Assembly: GCA_947175775.1 (NCBI GenBank)
Contig: CAMWNY010000114.1
Coordinates: 1 to 7,319, forward strand
DNA from: an uncultured Lachnospiraceae bacterium
Lineage (GTDB): Bacteria > Bacillota > Clostridia > Lachnospirales > Lachnospiraceae
Length of the DNA stretch: 7,319 bases
Direction of reading: 5' to 3'
Position 1 is the stretch's first letter. Every line of letters starts with the position of its first letter. The translations under genes and the position numbers were made by a program. The notes under the pieces are model-generated. The model saw nothing but the letters and a program-made list of their open reading frames with translations. It was not told the DNA's origin and ran no database searches. Shown here piece after piece: positions 6,539-7,319 of the stretch.

Positions 6539-7319
6539 TAAGCCTCACCTCCACCGCCTTCTTCTGATGTTCCTCTATCCTTCGGTGCAAGGAAAGATTT
6601 CAGCTTTTCTTCAATAACTCTTGGATTCTCTCCTGCCTGTATCGAGAGAAGTCCTTCTATCATAATTTCCTTTGCACTAATTTCCGTTGAATTGTTTGCC
6701 TGCAGCTTGCTCGAGCAAGGTGTGCAAATCCAGTTTGCAAGCATGGAACCGTAAAATGTTGTAATCAGGGCAACACCCATCTTCGGACCAATGGAAGTCG
6801 GATCCGACATGTTTTGAAGCATACAGATTAAACCAACGAGCGTACCAATCATACCCCATGCAGGTCCCATCGCGCCAAGCGAATCCCAAAAGCCTGACCT
6901 TAGCTTGTGGCGCTCATCAATACTGTTAAGCTCTGTCTCAAGAATGCCTCTCACAAGCTCAGGATCTGTACCGTCGACAATCAGCATAATTCCTTTCTTC
7001 ATAAAATCATCATCAAGGTTTCCCGCTGCCTCCTCCAATGAGAGAAGTCCCTCTTTTCTTGCAATGTTGGAGAGCTCAATAATCTTCGTAATCATTTCCG
7101 GAATGTTTACATTTACCGGCTTAAAAATTAATGCAATACTTTTCAGGCCACCGACGAAGTTTGCCATCGTGCAGGAGGCCATTGTCGCAAAGATTGATCC
7201 TCCAAAGGTAATTAACGCCGCCGGCGCATCAACGCCCCATACAAGACCTGACACTGAACCCCCTCCCTGTAAAATACCAAATACACCCAAAACGCAACCG
7301 ATTATCAAACCGAATAAAG
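6538..7319 (-). CDS. motA: Flagellar stator protein MotA, 5' end cut off by the window edge
   Basis: MotA forms the pentameric ring around the MotB dimer and transmits force to FliG. The reading frame stays open to the right edge (LFGLIIGCVLGVFGILQGGG), so the start lies outside; 259 complete codons are visible and perhaps ten are missing. Four membrane segments are apparent: the partial first one, one near AALITFGGSIFATMA, and two flanking MGPAWGMIGTLVGLICML and VALITTFYGSMLANWICTP. The cytoplasmic loop carries the conserved charged block ARKEGLLSLEE that interacts with FliG. The two conserved prolines are in GPAWG and in ICTP. IDERH and AGENPRVIEEKL near the end are typical of the PomA/MotP-like branch. 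A TTG at 7306-7308 codes an internal Leu and is not a start. The tail is Gly/Glu-rich and its stop overlaps the motB start. Confidence 0.97.
   Translation of the reverse strand, partial: LFGLIIGCVLGVFGILQGGGSVSGLVWGVDAPAALITFGGSIFATMASCTMANFVGGLKSIALIFKPVNVNIPEMITKIIELSNIARKEGLLSLEEAAGNLDDDFMKKGIMLIVDGTDPELVRGILETELNSIDERHKLRSGFWDSLGAMGPAWGMIGTLVGLICMLQNMSDPTSIGPKMGVALITTFYGSMLANWICTPCSSKLQANNSTEISAKEIMIEGLLSIQAGENPRVIEEKLKSFLAPKDRGTSEEGGGGEA

Noticed and set aside
6677..6889. Minus-strand open frame of 70 codons in a different frame within motA.
   Set aside because: It overlaps the conserved C-terminal half of motA completely, and its Trp/Cys-rich sequence looks like an out-of-frame reading of that region.
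7306..7308. TTG as a possible start codon for motA.
   Set aside because: The frame continues upstream to the window edge with residues (LFG) that fit the first membrane helix, so this TTG codes an internal Leu and the true start is outside.

Overview
The window is a continuous piece of a flagellar (fla/che-type) operon. All ten genes lie on the minus strand, so transcription runs from high to low coordinates: motA (5' end cut off), motB, fliL, fliM, fliY, cheY, fliO, fliP, fliQ and fliR (3' end cut off). This order, with a CheC-like FliY rather than a short FliN and with cheY between fliY and fliO, is the arrangement of Gram-positive Clostridia and Bacilli. Moderate GC content, strong GGAGG-type ribosome sites and the motAB-fliL-fliM block suggest a motile clostridial anaerobe, probably of the Lachnospiraceae type. 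That taxonomic call is an inference from gene order and protein character.

Region by region: 6538-7319 and 5603-6538 encode the stator pair MotA/MotB, whose stop and start overlap. 5063-5581 encodes FliL, a stator-associated membrane protein. After the only sizeable gap (about 97 bases), 2745-4965 encodes the switch proteins FliM and FliY. 2347-2709 encodes the response regulator CheY. 1-2344 encodes the export-gate proteins FliO, FliP, FliQ and FliR. All other junctions are overlaps or gaps of at most 35 bases, which indicates one co-transcribed and probably translationally coupled unit. No terminator, tRNA, mobile element or CRISPR array was seen, and long plus-strand ORFs are antisense shadows.

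The genes work together as follows. MotA/MotB conduct ions and push on the rotor, with FliL tuning the stators. CheY-phosphate binds the N-terminal peptides of FliM and FliY to change rotation, and FliY is predicted to dephosphorylate CheY. FliO/P/Q/R build and form the membrane gate of the flagellar type III export apparatus.

This is a recognisable, mostly ordinary locus; I did not find a clearly undescribed system. The points most worth a second look are a Met/Gly/Pro heptapeptide repeat in the FliY linker, stator sequences that look like the sodium-driven PomA/PomB class, a FliP with a long extra periplasmic N-terminal segment, and the fliL-fliM gap.
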